Assembly (NCBI GenBank): GCA_038744785.1
Contig: JBCDLX010000015.1
Location: 60,554 to 124,553, forward strand
Source: Ovoidimarina sp038744785
Lineage (GTDB): Bacteria > Pseudomonadota > Alphaproteobacteria > Rhodobacterales > Rhodobacteraceae
Direction: 5' to 3'
Length of the DNA stretch: 64,000 nucleotides
Below the pieces are notes generated by a model. The model saw only the letters and a program-made list of their open reading frames with translations, did not search any database and was not told the origin of the DNA. Of this stretch, positions 41,610-50,091 are shown in pieces; the first letter of the stretch is position 1, and each line of letters starts with the position of its first letter. Made by a program: the position numbers and the translations under genes.

Positions 41610-42322
41610 TAGTCTGGCGCCAGCATGTATCCCGCCCCTCGGACGGTCTGAAGGTAGCGGGGCTGCTTCGGGTTCGTTTCAATCTTGCGCCGAAGCCGAG
41701 TAATTTGAACGTCGATTGCCCGCTCTTGTGCACTTTCCCCGTTCTCCCCCCCACCACGGCCAAGATCTTCAACAAGCTTCGCGCGACCGACGGCTTCGCC
41801 GGGGTTGGCCGCGAAAATGCGCATCAACTGACTTTCCGTTGCTGTTAGTCTGACCGGTGTTTCGCCTTCCCAAAGCTTGCCCTTTTCCACATCGTAGCGG
41901 AGCGGCCCAAGGTTCAACATCTTAGGGCCCGCCTCGACGTCGTCCTCTGGCGGAACACGTCGCAGGATCGCATTGATACGCAGAAGAAGCTCACGGGGTT
42001 CAAAGGGCTTTGACAGATAATCGTCAGCACCTGCTTCAAGCCCCAGAATGCGGTCGCCCGTATCGCCCTTGGCCGTCAAAAGAAGGATTGGTGTCGCACA
42101 GTCCTCACGCAATGCGCGGCAGAAACTGATCCCATCTTCCCCCGGCATCATCACGTCGAGCACAATCAGATCGAACTCAAGGCCTTCCAAAAGTCGTCTT
42201 GCATGGGCCGCATCGCGCGCCGCTGAGACCCAAAAACCCTGCCTCGCCAGAAACTTCTGTAAAAGTCCCCGTATGCGTTCGTCATCATCGACGATCAGAA
42301 GATGCGGGTCTGTATCCGACAT
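41609..42322 (-). CDS. petR: OmpR-family response regulator PetR
   Basis: A 237-residue two-domain regulator. The receiver has acidic pocket DDDER, phospho-acceptor LDVMMPGEDG, Thr in LLLTAKGD and Lys in SKPFEPRELLLRIN. The winged-helix domain ends ITRLRRKIETNPKQPRYLQTVRGAGYMLAPD. Together with the MarR-type gene upstream it matches R. capsulatus petPR, which is required for cytochrome bc1 gene expression and for growth. No histidine kinase is nearby. It is coupled to petP (TAATG). Confidence 0.9.
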   Translation of the reverse strand: MSDTDPHLLIVDDDERIRGLLQKFLARQGFWVSAARDAAHARRLLEGLEFDLIVLDVMMPGEDGISFCRALREDCATPILLLTAKGDTGDRILGLEAGADDYLSKPFEPRELLLRINAILRRVPPEDDVEAGPKMLNLGPLRYDVEKGKLWEGETPVRLTATESQLMRIFAANPGEAVGRAKLVEDLGRGGGENGESAQERAIDVQITRLRRKIETNPKQPRYLQTVRGAGYMLAPD

Positions 42323-42822
42323 TACACCTGCTCCTTTAGGTCACCGTAATGGCGGCGCATCTCGGGGTCCATCATCGCTTCCAGAACGTGACGGAAACCC
42401 GCCACCGCTTCGGGCCCAGCCTGCCGGTATGCGGCCCGCATCCGGCGCCGCTGTGCCTCGGACAGTTCGCGCTCAAGCGTGATCCCTGCCTCGGTTAGGT
42501 GCAAGTGCCGCTCGCGCCGGTCGCGGGTACCAACTCGAACCTCGACCAGACCGTCAGCGATTAAGGTTCTAAGGACCCTGTTCAAGGATTGCTTGGTCAC
42601 GCCAAGGATAGTGAGCAGGTTATTCACCGTCGTACCCGGAAATCGATTGATAAAATGAACCGCACGGTGATGCGCGCGGCCATAGGCATAGCTTTCAAGA
42701 ATGCGATCGGGATCGGCAGTGAACCCCCGATAGGCAAAAAACATCGCCTCTATGCCCTTGCGAAGCTGTTCGTCTGTCAGGAACAGCAAGCTTTCGCCGG
42801 AATGCCCGCCACTATCGGCCAT
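42322..42822 (-). CDS. petP: MarR-family regulator PetP
   Basis: A 166-residue winged-helix protein. AVHFINRFPGTTVNNLLTILGVTKQSLNRVLRTLIADGLVEVRVGTRDRRERHLHLTEAG is the MarR DNA-binding core with the wing Asp-Arg pair. Its position directly before petR identifies it as PetP. It begins the petP-petR-cyclase operon and is divergent from ilvE over a 141-base gap that contains candidate promoter sequence for both. Confidence 0.87.
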   Translation of the reverse strand: MADSGGHSGESLLFLTDEQLRKGIEAMFFAYRGFTADPDRILESYAYGRAHHRAVHFINRFPGTTVNNLLTILGVTKQSLNRVLRTLIADGLVEVRVGTRDRRERHLHLTEAGITLERELSEAQRRRMRAAYRQAGPEAVAGFRHVLEAMMDPEMRRHYGDLKEQV

Positions 42823-42963
42823 GGTGTCCCCCTGCTTGTCCCGGCCATTTTATGTCAGCCTTGTTGACATTCCAAGACCGAACTGTTAGCGAGTCGCCGG
42901 TTTGGCGCAATAATGTGTCCGAACCGGACGTATTGGACGCAACATCTGTAAAGGATTGGGCCA

Positions 42964-43833
42964 ATGGCTGGCGCTTACGACGATCGCGACGGGATGATTT
43001 GGATGGACGGCAGCCTGATGCCGTGGCGCGATGCGAACGTGCACATTCTGACCCACGCGATGCACTACGCGTCTTCGGTTTTCGAAGGAGAACGCGCCTA
43101 CTCTGGCAAGATCTTCGAAGGCGTGAAGCATTCTGAGCGTCTGCACCAGTCCGGGGAAATGCTGGATATGCAAATCCCTTGGACGGTCGAGCAAATCGAA
43201 GAGGCCAAATACGCCACCCTGAAAGCCAACGGTCTGGAAGACGCCTATGTGCGCGTTGTCGCGTGGCGCGGCGCCGGCGAAGACATGGGTGTTTCATCGT
43301 CCAGAAACCCGGTGCGCATGGCGGTCGCGGCCTGGGAATGGGGCGCCTATTACGGCGACTCGAAATTCAAGGGCGCAAAGCTTGATATCTCCAAGTGGAA
43401 GCGGCCTTCGCCCGAGACGATCCCATCCCACGCAAAGGCCGCAGGGCTGTACATGATCTGCACGATGTCCAAGCACGCAGCCGAGGCAAAAGGATGCTCG
43501 GATGCAATGATGTTCGACTACCGCGGCTATGTGGCCGAAGCGACGGGGGCCAACATCTTCTTCGTGAAGGACGGCGAGGTGCATACGCCCGATCCAGACT
43601 GCTTCCTTAACGGGATCACCCGTCAGACCGTGATCGGCATGCTGAAAGACCGGCAGGTAAAGGTTCACGAACGCCACATCATGCCCGAAGAACTGGAAAG
43701 CTTCGAGCAATGCTGGCTAACCGGCACGGCCGCCGAGGTCACGCCGGTGGGCCAGATCGGCGACTACAATTTCGAGGTTGGCGCGCTTACACACGACATC
43801 GCGGAAGGGTATGAAAAGCTCGTGCGGCGTTGA
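42964..43833 (+). CDS. ilvE: branched-chain amino acid aminotransferase
   Basis: A 289-residue fold-type IV PLP transaminase for the last step of valine, leucine and isoleucine synthesis. MIWMDGSLMPWRDANVHILTHAMHYASSVFEGERAY at the start, IPSHAKAAGLYMI with the PLP Lys, DYRGYVAEATGANIFFVKDG and LTGTAAEVTPVGQIGDY are class IV marks. Length is normal. It is monocistronic; the stop abuts the convergent DsbA-family gene with no gap. Confidence 0.94.
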   Translation: MAGAYDDRDGMIWMDGSLMPWRDANVHILTHAMHYASSVFEGERAYSGKIFEGVKHSERLHQSGEMLDMQIPWTVEQIEEAKYATLKANGLEDAYVRVVAWRGAGEDMGVSSSRNPVRMAVAAWEWGAYYGDSKFKGAKLDISKWKRPSPETIPSHAKAAGLYMICTMSKHAAEAKGCSDAMMFDYRGYVAEATGANIFFVKDGEVHTPDPDCFLNGITRQTVIGMLKDRQVKVHERHIMPEELESFEQCWLTGTAAEVTPVGQIGDYNFEVGALTHDIAEGYEKLVRR

Positions 43834-44508
43834 TCAGAACGCGGGTGCCGCCTCGGTTTCACGCGTTGCAATAAGGTGCTGAAGAATCCGTCCGTAATTC
43901 TCTTCACCTTGTGCCCCGGTCACCAGGTTCTGGCGATCAAAGATCATTGCCGGCACGCCGGTGATCCCGCGCGAGGTCCAGAACTGCTCTTTCTGGCGGA
44001 CAAGGTCGGCTTTCTCGCCCGTCTCCAGCATTGCCAGCGCCGCATCGCGGTCGAAACCAGCACCCGCAGCAACATCGCCGAGAACATGAAGATCGTTCAG
44101 GTTTTCTCGCCGGGTGAAGAAGGCGGAAAAAAGCGCCAGCTTCATCTCATGCCCTCTCCCCTGATCATCGGCCCAGTCGATCAACTGATGCGCGCGAAAG
44201 GTGTTCACCATGCGCATATCGTCGGCATAGTCGAACGTGAACCCAAGCGCAGCACCCATCGCGGTCAACCGTTCACGCGCCTCGCGCGATCCGTTCGGCG
44301 TCGTCCCGTATTTCGCGGCAAGGTGTTCTTGCAGGTTCTCGCCCTCTTCCGCCATATGCGGGTTCAGCTCGAAGGGATGCCAATGCACCTCGACCGGAAT
44401 ACCGGTTTCGGCAGACGCATTGGCGAGTTGAAAGTACCCAATTGCACACCACGGGCAGACGACATCTGACACGATGTCGACTCTCAATGGGTCAGTTGTC
44501 AGGGTCAT
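43834..44508 (-). CDS. DsbA-family (FrnE-like) thiol oxidoreductase
   Basis: A 224-residue protein with no signal peptide. DIVSDVVCPWCAIGYFQL has the CPWC redox pair, WHPFELNPHMAEEGENL and TFRAHQLIDWADDQGRGHEMKLALFSAFF follow, and the C-terminal cis-Pro loop is GITGVPAMIFD. It is cytoplasmic, like FrnE-type disulphide isomerases linked with oxidative stress. ATG 44508 is preferred to 44556. It is the third gene of the operon with MdaB-like and GST genes. Confidence 0.88.
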   Translation of the reverse strand: MTLTTDPLRVDIVSDVVCPWCAIGYFQLANASAETGIPVEVHWHPFELNPHMAEEGENLQEHLAAKYGTTPNGSREARERLTAMGAALGFTFDYADDMRMVNTFRAHQLIDWADDQGRGHEMKLALFSAFFTRRENLNDLHVLGDVAAGAGFDRDAALAMLETGEKADLVRQKEQFWTSRGITGVPAMIFDRQNLVTGAQGEENYGRILQHLIATRETEAAPAF

Positions 44509-44521
44509 GTCCACGCTCCTT

Positions 44522-45238
44522 TCACGCCTTGGCATCGTCTGCAAAGCGGGCCGCATTCTCTTTCAGAAAGCCACTTACATCTTCGCTAGCATCCCAGAAT
44601 TGCGGCTGCGCCTTCGGGATCGTCAGCGCTTTCTGAACCATCGGCCGCGCGTCGAGCCGGTCAAACCAGGCTTTCAGGTTGTCCAACCCGTCGATGTCGA
44701 CAATAGCCCAGATATAGGCGCGCGCCCACGGATAGGTCGCCATATCCGCAATAGTGTACTGATCCGCCGCCAGCCAGTCCCGTCCCGCAAGCCGGGTGTC
44801 CAGAACCTCGAGCAAGCGGCGGGATTCCTTGACGTAGCGGTTGATCGAAAACGGCTGATCGTTGCCATGCGCCGCCACGATCCGTTGGAAATACATCGCC
44901 TGCCCCATCATCGGCCCGATGTGGCCCACCTGAAAGAACAGCCATTGCATCACTTCGGATTGCGCAACGGGATCTTCCGGTAGGAATTGCCCAAACTTCG
45001 TTGCCAGATGCCAAAGGATCGCACCGGACTCAAAGATCGCCCGACCTTCTGCCCGGTCATAGATCGTGGGGATCTTACCGTTCGGGTTCAGCTTCAGGTA
45101 ATCGGGGGCCTTCTGCTCCTGTTTCGAGAAATCAATGAACGTTAGGTCGTAGGGAACCCCTGCCTCCTCGAGGAAGATGACCGGCTTGTAACCGTTCATT
45201 GTCGCGGCGGTATAAAGATGGATGTCAGGCCGCGGCAT
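44522..45238 (-). CDS. glutathione S-transferase (YfcG/Ure2p-like)
   Basis: A 238-residue GST. The thioredoxin-like N-terminal domain has ATMNGYKPVIFLEEAGVPYDLTFIDF, the cis-Pro loop NPNGKIPTIYD and the glutathione-gamma-Glu site IFESGAILWHL. The helical domain has TIADMATYPWARAY, a typical N-capping motif. The Asn in the TAATMNG active-site region fits YfcG-like disulphide-bond reductases. The start overlaps the MdaB-like stop by 14 bases. Confidence 0.88.
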   Translation of the reverse strand: MPRPDIHLYTAATMNGYKPVIFLEEAGVPYDLTFIDFSKQEQKAPDYLKLNPNGKIPTIYDRAEGRAIFESGAILWHLATKFGQFLPEDPVAQSEVMQWLFFQVGHIGPMMGQAMYFQRIVAAHGNDQPFSINRYVKESRRLLEVLDTRLAGRDWLAADQYTIADMATYPWARAYIWAIVDIDGLDNLKAWFDRLDARPMVQKALTIPKAQPQFWDASEDVSGFLKENAARFADDAKA

Positions 45239-45833
45239 GTTCGGACCCTGAAAACGCCGATATCAGATGCGCTTCGAAGCGTTCGAAATCGGCTTCGATT
45301 GTCGGGTTCTTCATCACGTCAAAGGCACTGAAACTGGGCAATGGGGTCATCCCGAAGAACCGGGCGTTCAGGTGTACCGGGCGTAGGAGATCATCAACGC
45401 TCGCTCCCTGAAAGAATTTTTCGCCCGGATCGTCAAAAGCTTCGGCGGGCGCATTGAACGTTGTCGACAACATATAGGTTTTTCCGATCAGCGTGCCGCC
45501 CATCCCGTAGTTCGCCTTCGGCGCATCTGTTGTGCGCCCGTCCCCGTTGGATAGGCGCCCGTCCATGCCCGCCGTATAAACCTCGTCCATGTACTTCTTC
45601 AGGATCCAAGGGACCATCATCCAATTGACCGGGAACTGAAGGATGACGGTGTCGGCCCAAATATGGGCATCCACTTCGGCCTCGGTGTCGTAACCCTTGG
45701 CCACGGTGGTGATCCGCACATCATGACCAATCCCTTCAAGCAGCGCTTGCGCGCGGTCCGCAAACGCGGCGTTCAGCGTCCCCTTGGCAAAGGGATAGGG
45801 CTGCGCGCCATTCACAATCAGAATGTTGGCCAT
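45225..45833 (-). CDS. mdaB: MdaB-like NAD(P)H-dependent quinone reductase
   Basis: A 202-residue flavodoxin-fold FMN/FAD reductase. ILIVNGAQPYPFAKGTLNAAF is the cofactor-binding start and TVILQFPVNWMMVPWILKKYMDEVYTAGM is the QFP-NWW-type loop of MdaB. It reduces quinones by two electrons, protecting against redox cycling. It is first in the mdaB-gst-frnE-like operon and divergent from the HxlR regulator. Confidence 0.87.
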   Translation of the reverse strand: MANILIVNGAQPYPFAKGTLNAAFADRAQALLEGIGHDVRITTVAKGYDTEAEVDAHIWADTVILQFPVNWMMVPWILKKYMDEVYTAGMDGRLSNGDGRTTDAPKANYGMGGTLIGKTYMLSTTFNAPAEAFDDPGEKFFQGASVDDLLRPVHLNARFFGMTPLPSFSAFDVMKNPTIEADFERFEAHLISAFSGSEHAAA

Positions 45834-45971
45834 GCTATCAAAGTCCTTGTTTCAACGTGAGTTCATCGCCCCTCGGCCCGGGGAGCAAGAAAGATGTGGC
45901 CTTTAGGAACCAAAAACAACTAGTATACTTTTAGTAACCTACTTTGTGTTTGGGGTTAGGGACGACACGAT
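45834..45971. promoter_or_regulatory. divergent mdaB/hxlR promoter with candidate operator
   Basis: 138 bases between divergent starts. It holds an AT-rich palindrome AGTATACT (45922-45929) followed by a TAGTAAC repeat at 45932-45938. This kind of TAGTA-rich element is common before HxlR-controlled redox genes. The operator role is inferred. Confidence 0.45.
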
Positions 45972-46331
45972 ATGGACGCGCACATTACAGAAGACCCGAA
46001 AGGCCGCCGGCTTGCGCAAGACATCTGTACAGAACCCTGCGCAATTGAACGCGGAATGCGCATCATCGGCGGGAAATGGACAGGCTCTGTCCTTTGGCAT
46101 CTGAAAGACGGGCCGGTCCGCTTCAACGATTTGTCGCGCATGATTGGTGGCGCGTCAAAGAAGATGATCACGGAACGGTTGCGCCAGCTTGAGGCGCACG
46201 GACTGGTTCAACGCGAAGTCATGAACACGTCGCCCGTTTCAGTGAACTACGAGATCACGCCACTGGGGCGCACCGCACTAGGATTTCTTGATCAGCTAAG
46301 GCTATGGTCCGAAAGCCTGCCAGAACGCTGA
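45972..46331 (+). CDS. HxlR-family transcriptional regulator
   Basis: A 119-residue winged-helix protein. CAIERGMRIIGGKWTGSVLWHLKDGPVRFNDLSRMIGGASKKMITERLRQLEAHGLVQREV is the HxlR core. Cys19 and Cys23 near the N-terminus are placed like the reactive cysteine of HxlR proteins such as YodB that sense electrophiles. It is divergent from the quinone reductase-GST-thiol oxidoreductase operon, its probable target. Confidence 0.89.
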   Translation: MDAHITEDPKGRRLAQDICTEPCAIERGMRIIGGKWTGSVLWHLKDGPVRFNDLSRMIGGASKKMITERLRQLEAHGLVQREVMNTSPVSVNYEITPLGRTALGFLDQLRLWSESLPER

Positions 46332-46348
46332 GTGCGCGCGATCCCGAT

Positions 46349-46981
46349 CTATGGGCGCGCGACCGACTTCAGCCCCAGCAAAACCGCCGCAATAATCATG
46401 AACCCGCCGCCGGCCCGTTCGATCCAAGCCTTGGCCGATCCGCGGAACCGTTTCGAGACCCAGCTTGCGCCATACCCGTAGGCCGACAGGAAGCACCCGT
46501 CGATCACGAGATAGGTGAGTGAGATGATCAGAAACTGGGGCCAGAATGGCGCTTCAACGGAAATGAATTGCGGAAAAAGCGCCGCAAAGAACACGACCGC
46601 CTTCGGGTTTGCCGCCGAGGTAATGAACCCCTGCATCCAGAGCTTCCCAAGGGACGCCTTTGGTGGTGCACCTTCTGCATCCGCCGCTTCCGGGCTGGCA
46701 CGGCGGATCATCCGGAGACCCAGCCAGATCAGATAGGCCACCCCAGCCCATTTTATTATCGTTAGCGCCGCGCCCGAAGCGGCGATGATCGCCGCCAGAC
46801 CAAGGCCAGCCGCAAGCATCTGAAGCGTGTTCGCAGAAAGATCGCCTGCTGCCGTCGCAAGTGCCCGCCGAAATCCATGCACTCCGCTGTTCGACAGCAT
46901 CAAAAGCTGACTGGGGCCCGGCGTGCTCATCAATGCAAGCACTGTCGCGACGTAAATCATCCACGTCTCGATAGGCATCAA
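46349..46981 (-). CDS. LysE/RhtB-family amino acid exporter
   Basis: A 210-residue membrane protein with six hydrophobic segments. ALMSTPGPSQLLMLSNSGVHGFRRALATAAGD is the family's N-terminal signature and GFITSAANPKAVVFFAALFPQFI the second. Members export homoserine, threonine, leucine or similar. It lies 8 bases after a DMT-family gene on the same strand, so the two exporters may be co-transcribed. Confidence 0.9.
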   Translation of the reverse strand: MMPIETWMIYVATVLALMSTPGPSQLLMLSNSGVHGFRRALATAAGDLSANTLQMLAAGLGLAAIIAASGAALTIIKWAGVAYLIWLGLRMIRRASPEAADAEGAPPKASLGKLWMQGFITSAANPKAVVFFAALFPQFISVEAPFWPQFLIISLTYLVIDGCFLSAYGYGASWVSKRFRGSAKAWIERAGGGFMIIAAVLLGLKSVARP

Positions 46982-46989
46982 ACCACCTC

Positions 46990-47922
46990 CTACTGCCAGC
47001 CTTTCGCCCGCACTTTACCTTCGGTCGCGCGCCTGAGCCCAAGCTGCCGCTCTCGCAGGAAGATCGCAACACCGGCGCCGATAATAAGCGCCGATCCCAG
47101 AAGCATGGCAACGGTGGGCACCTCCGCGAAAACAAACCAGCCGATCAGAATGGCCCAGACCATCGACACGTATGTGAAGGGCGCAAGCACGCCGGCCTCG
47201 GTCCAGCGATAGCTGGCCGTCAACATCAATTGACCGCAAACGCCAAAGCATCCCGCGCCGATCAAGAACGCCCACTCCCACCCTTCGGGCCAGACCCATC
47301 CAAATGGCACCGTAAGTAGCGCAAGAAGACTGGCCGTCAGGGCAAAGTAGAACACAATCGCCGGCGTCGCTTCGGTCCCGGTCATACGTTTGACGAAGAT
47401 CTGTGCGAACGCGGCACAAAGCGCCGATGCAAGCACGATCCCGGCCCCGAACAATTCCACGGACGATCCTTCGACCGTCAACCGTGGCCATAAGATCACA
47501 AGAACGCCAAAGAGGCCCACAGCAACAGCGCTCAATCGGACGACCCGGACACGTTCGCCCAGCATAAGTGCGGCAAGCACCACAATCATGATTGGCGTGG
47601 CAAACCGCAAGGCTGTTACCTCGGGCAGTGGCAGATACTTGAGGCCCCAAAACCCAAGACCCATCGCAACTGTTCCGACAACACCCCGCCACGCATGGCC
47701 CTGCCAGTTCGAGGTGCGCAGCGCGTCCACAATCTGCCCTTTGGCGCCAAACCAACACAAGAGAAGCGGTACGGTCACGAAGGCCCTAAAAAACACCGCC
47801 TGTCCTGCAGGCACGCGGTCAGCCGCCTTGATCAAAGACGTCATCACCGTGAACAGCGTCACGGCGCCAATCATCAGGAGTATTCCGCGCCCGGGGCGAG
47901 GATCGGTCGGATGCAAGGCCAT
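46990..47922 (-). CDS. EamA/DMT-family exporter
   Basis: A 310-residue protein with ten predicted helices in two EamA repeats. GRGILLMIGAVTLFTVMTSLIKAAD and PAGQAVFFRAFVTVPLLL begin repeat 1; YRWTEAGVLAPFTYVSMVWAILIGWFVFAEVPTVAMLLGSALIIGAGVAIFLRER ends repeat 2. It resembles the roseobacter riboflavin/amino-acid DMT exporters, but the substrate is not fixed. A different subfamily from the EamA protein at 21584. Confidence 0.87.
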   Translation of the reverse strand: MALHPTDPRPGRGILLMIGAVTLFTVMTSLIKAADRVPAGQAVFFRAFVTVPLLLCWFGAKGQIVDALRTSNWQGHAWRGVVGTVAMGLGFWGLKYLPLPEVTALRFATPIMIVVLAALMLGERVRVVRLSAVAVGLFGVLVILWPRLTVEGSSVELFGAGIVLASALCAAFAQIFVKRMTGTEATPAIVFYFALTASLLALLTVPFGWVWPEGWEWAFLIGAGCFGVCGQLMLTASYRWTEAGVLAPFTYVSMVWAILIGWFVFAEVPTVAMLLGSALIIGAGVAIFLRERQLGLRRATEGKVRAKGWQ

Positions 47923-47962
47923 GGGCCCCGCTTATCCGCTCTGGCGCGCCCGCACCAGCGGA

Positions 47963-48148
47963 TCAGAGCGCGGCGCGCTCGATCGCCAGGAAACGCCGGA
48001 CGCGTAAGCTCGACGACAGACCCTTGGGCATTCGCCGCATCACGTCGACCTGCCCCCGCACCTTACGTCCCCGCATCCGTTCAACCACCGCGTACCGCCT
48101 CAGCCTTGTCCCGCGGGTTCCATGTGCCTGGTCGATGATGTGCTTCAT
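47963..48148 (-). CDS. 61-residue basic hypothetical protein
   Basis: The product, MKHIIDQAHGTRGTRLRRY followed by VVERMRGRKVRGQVDVMRRMP and a short SSSLRVRRFLAIERAAL tail, is rich in Arg and has no membrane helix. ATG 48148 has GGGAGGAGAG upstream, a strong ribosome site, which is the main support. No family recognised; nucleic-acid binding is plausible from the charge. Confidence 0.5.
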   Translation of the reverse strand: MKHIIDQAHGTRGTRLRRYAVVERMRGRKVRGQVDVMRRMPKGLSSSLRVRRFLAIERAAL

Positions 48149-48181
48149 CGTGCTCTCCTCCCATAAGGGAACCAAAACGTA

Positions 48182-49216
48182 TCACGATTTCCGCAACCGC
48201 CCAACAGCCCATCGCGCTGCATCTGCGACGGCCGCGTCAGGATCGTCCACTAGCCCCTTTGCGACGGCCCCCAATTCAGGGCTGTCAGAATTTCCGATTG
48301 CGTAAAGGACGTTCCTGACAAACCGATTGCGCCCGATCCGCTTGATCGGTGAACCAGAGAATCGCGCACGAAACGCGGCATCATCCAGTTGCGCAAGCTC
48401 CGCCAACGGCGGCGAGATCAGGTCCTGACGCGCGGCGTACCGGGTTTCCGTGGCCGTCGTTGCGAACTTGTTCCAAGGGCAGACCGCCAGGCAATCGTCG
48501 CAACCATATATGCGGTTGCCAAGCGCTGAGCGCAAAGGGACATCTATCGGCCCTTTATGTTCAATTGTCAGGTAGGAAATACAACGCCGCGCATCAAGCT
48601 GGTACGGCGACGGAAAAGCATCCGTCGGACAAACATCCAGGCAGGCTCGGCACGAGCCGCAATGATCGGTCTCCGGCGTATCAGGCTCGATCTTCAACGT
48701 CGTGAAGATTGCCCCAAGAAAAAACCAGCTCCCAAGCCGGCGGCTGACAAGGTTTGTGTGTTTGCCCTGCCATCCCAGGCCTGCCGCCTGCCCCAGAGCT
48801 TTCTCCGGCACCGGCGCAGTATCAACGAACACCTTGATCTCGCCTCCGGCCTCACCGATCAGCCAACGGCCCAAACGCTTAAGGCGCTTCTTGATTACAT
48901 CGTGATAGTCCCGCCCGCGGGCGTAAACACTGATGTTGCCCGCGTCAGGCTGTGATAGCCCGCTGAGCGCAGGTTCTTCTGGCGCGTAGAGATCAGCGAG
49001 AAGAAGGATCGATCGCGCCGCAGGCCAAAGGCTGGCGGGCCGACCACGCCACTCTTGCCGGTCCTCAAGCCAGGCCATCTGCCCGTGGAAACCGGCTGCG
49101 GTGAAGGTTCTTAATGCAGATCGGACATCGACCGCATCCGGGCGACAGATCCGCGCTTCGGCAAAGCCTACGTTCAGCGCCTCTGCCAGAAGCCGGGATT
49201 TCAGCGTGTCGCCCAA
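48182..49216 (-). CDS. queG: epoxyqueuosine reductase QueG
   Basis: A 344-residue cobalamin and iron-sulphur enzyme that completes queuosine in tRNA. The two 4Fe-4S sites are CGSCRACLDVCPTDAFPSPYQLDARRC and CDDCLAVCPWNKFA. SVYARGRDYHDVIKKRL and VDTAPVPEKALGQAAGLGWQGKHTNLVSRRLGSW are the cobalamin-binding family blocks, and HEAT-like repeats end the protein (NVLYAIGNSDSPELGAVAKGLV). Length is normal. Confidence 0.94.
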   Translation of the reverse strand: MGDTLKSRLLAEALNVGFAEARICRPDAVDVRSALRTFTAAGFHGQMAWLEDRQEWRGRPASLWPAARSILLLADLYAPEEPALSGLSQPDAGNISVYARGRDYHDVIKKRLKRLGRWLIGEAGGEIKVFVDTAPVPEKALGQAAGLGWQGKHTNLVSRRLGSWFFLGAIFTTLKIEPDTPETDHCGSCRACLDVCPTDAFPSPYQLDARRCISYLTIEHKGPIDVPLRSALGNRIYGCDDCLAVCPWNKFATTATETRYAARQDLISPPLAELAQLDDAAFRARFSGSPIKRIGRNRFVRNVLYAIGNSDSPELGAVAKGLVDDPDAAVADAARWAVGRLRKS

Positions 49217-49306
49217 GACCTAAAAGCCCCTTCATCGTGGCGGAAATACTCTGGGGGGAGGCCGCCATTGGAGGGCGGGGGAAGGCGCCCCCCGCAACAC
49301 CCGGAT

Positions 49307-49975
49307 CTAGAAATCGAGATCAGCATAGTGTTGCGGCGGCGGAAATCCCGGAACGTGATCCGCAAGAAGCCCCCGAAACGCAGGACGGGATTTGATCTTG
49401 GCGTACCATTCCCTGACGTTCGCGGAGTGGGCCCAGTCAACGTCAGAGATATAATCCAACGCCGAAAAATGCGCCGCGGCTGCAAAATCGGCAAGCGACA
49501 TCGCGTCTCCCGCAAGCCAGCGACGCTGGTCCAGAAGCCAGTCCATGTAGTCAAGGTGAAAGCGGATCGCCTTTGCACCCGCTTTGACATTCTGCGAATC
49601 CGGGTAGCCGGTTTTCTGGATCTTCTTATTCACCCGCTCGTAAAGAAGCTTCGACGTCACCTCGCTATGAAACTTGTCATCGAACCACGCCACCAACCGA
49701 CGTACCTCGTAGCGGTCGTCTGGAGTCTTGGGCATCAGGGCGGGAGTGGGGTGTGTTTCTTCCAGATATTCACAGATCGCCCCAGATTCCGGCATAACGC
49801 GACTGTCGAGCTTCAGAACCGGGACTTTACCGGCAGGATTGCGGCGCAAGAAATCGGTGTCCTGTTCCCAGTAGCGCTCTTCTACAAGGTCGACCTCAAT
49901 CTTCTTTTCCGCCAATACCAGTCGAACCTTTCTGCAGAAGGGTGACAGCGGAGTGTGGTATAGCCTGTGCATCAT
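49307..49975 (-). CDS. glutathione S-transferase family protein
   Basis: A 222-residue GST. LYHTPLSPFCRKVRLVLAEKKIEVDLVEE has an SPFC active-site start, NPAGKVPVLKLD the cis-Pro loop and MPESGAICEYLEETHP the glutathione site. LAGDAMSLADFAAAAHFSALDYI is the helical-domain cap. The start overlaps the small ORF upstream. The physiological substrate is unknown. Confidence 0.88.
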   Translation of the reverse strand: MMHRLYHTPLSPFCRKVRLVLAEKKIEVDLVEERYWEQDTDFLRRNPAGKVPVLKLDSRVMPESGAICEYLEETHPTPALMPKTPDDRYEVRRLVAWFDDKFHSEVTSKLLYERVNKKIQKTGYPDSQNVKAGAKAIRFHLDYMDWLLDQRRWLAGDAMSLADFAAAAHFSALDYISDVDWAHSANVREWYAKIKSRPAFRGLLADHVPGFPPPQHYADLDF

Positions 49976-50091
49976 CGGTCTTTGGGTTGCCCGGTCGACC
50001 CGTCATAGCGCCGTTCCGCCCAATCCTTCAACAGGTGGTCGGGCGCGATGCTCTGGCCTGCGATCCGGCGTGCAGATCGGTCACTCTTCAC
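49972..50091 (-). CDS. 39-residue small ORF between clpS and the GST gene
   Basis: GTG 50091 overlaps the last codons of clpS and the TGA overlaps the GST start (ATGATG), filling the gap without spare bases. The product reads VKSDRSARRIAGQSIAPDH then LLKDWAERRYDGSTGQPKDR, hydrophilic and protein-like. I do not recognise it. The end-to-end packing suggests it is translated. Confidence 0.45.
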   Translation of the reverse strand: MKSDRSARRIAGQSIAPDHLLKDWAERRYDGSTGQPKDR

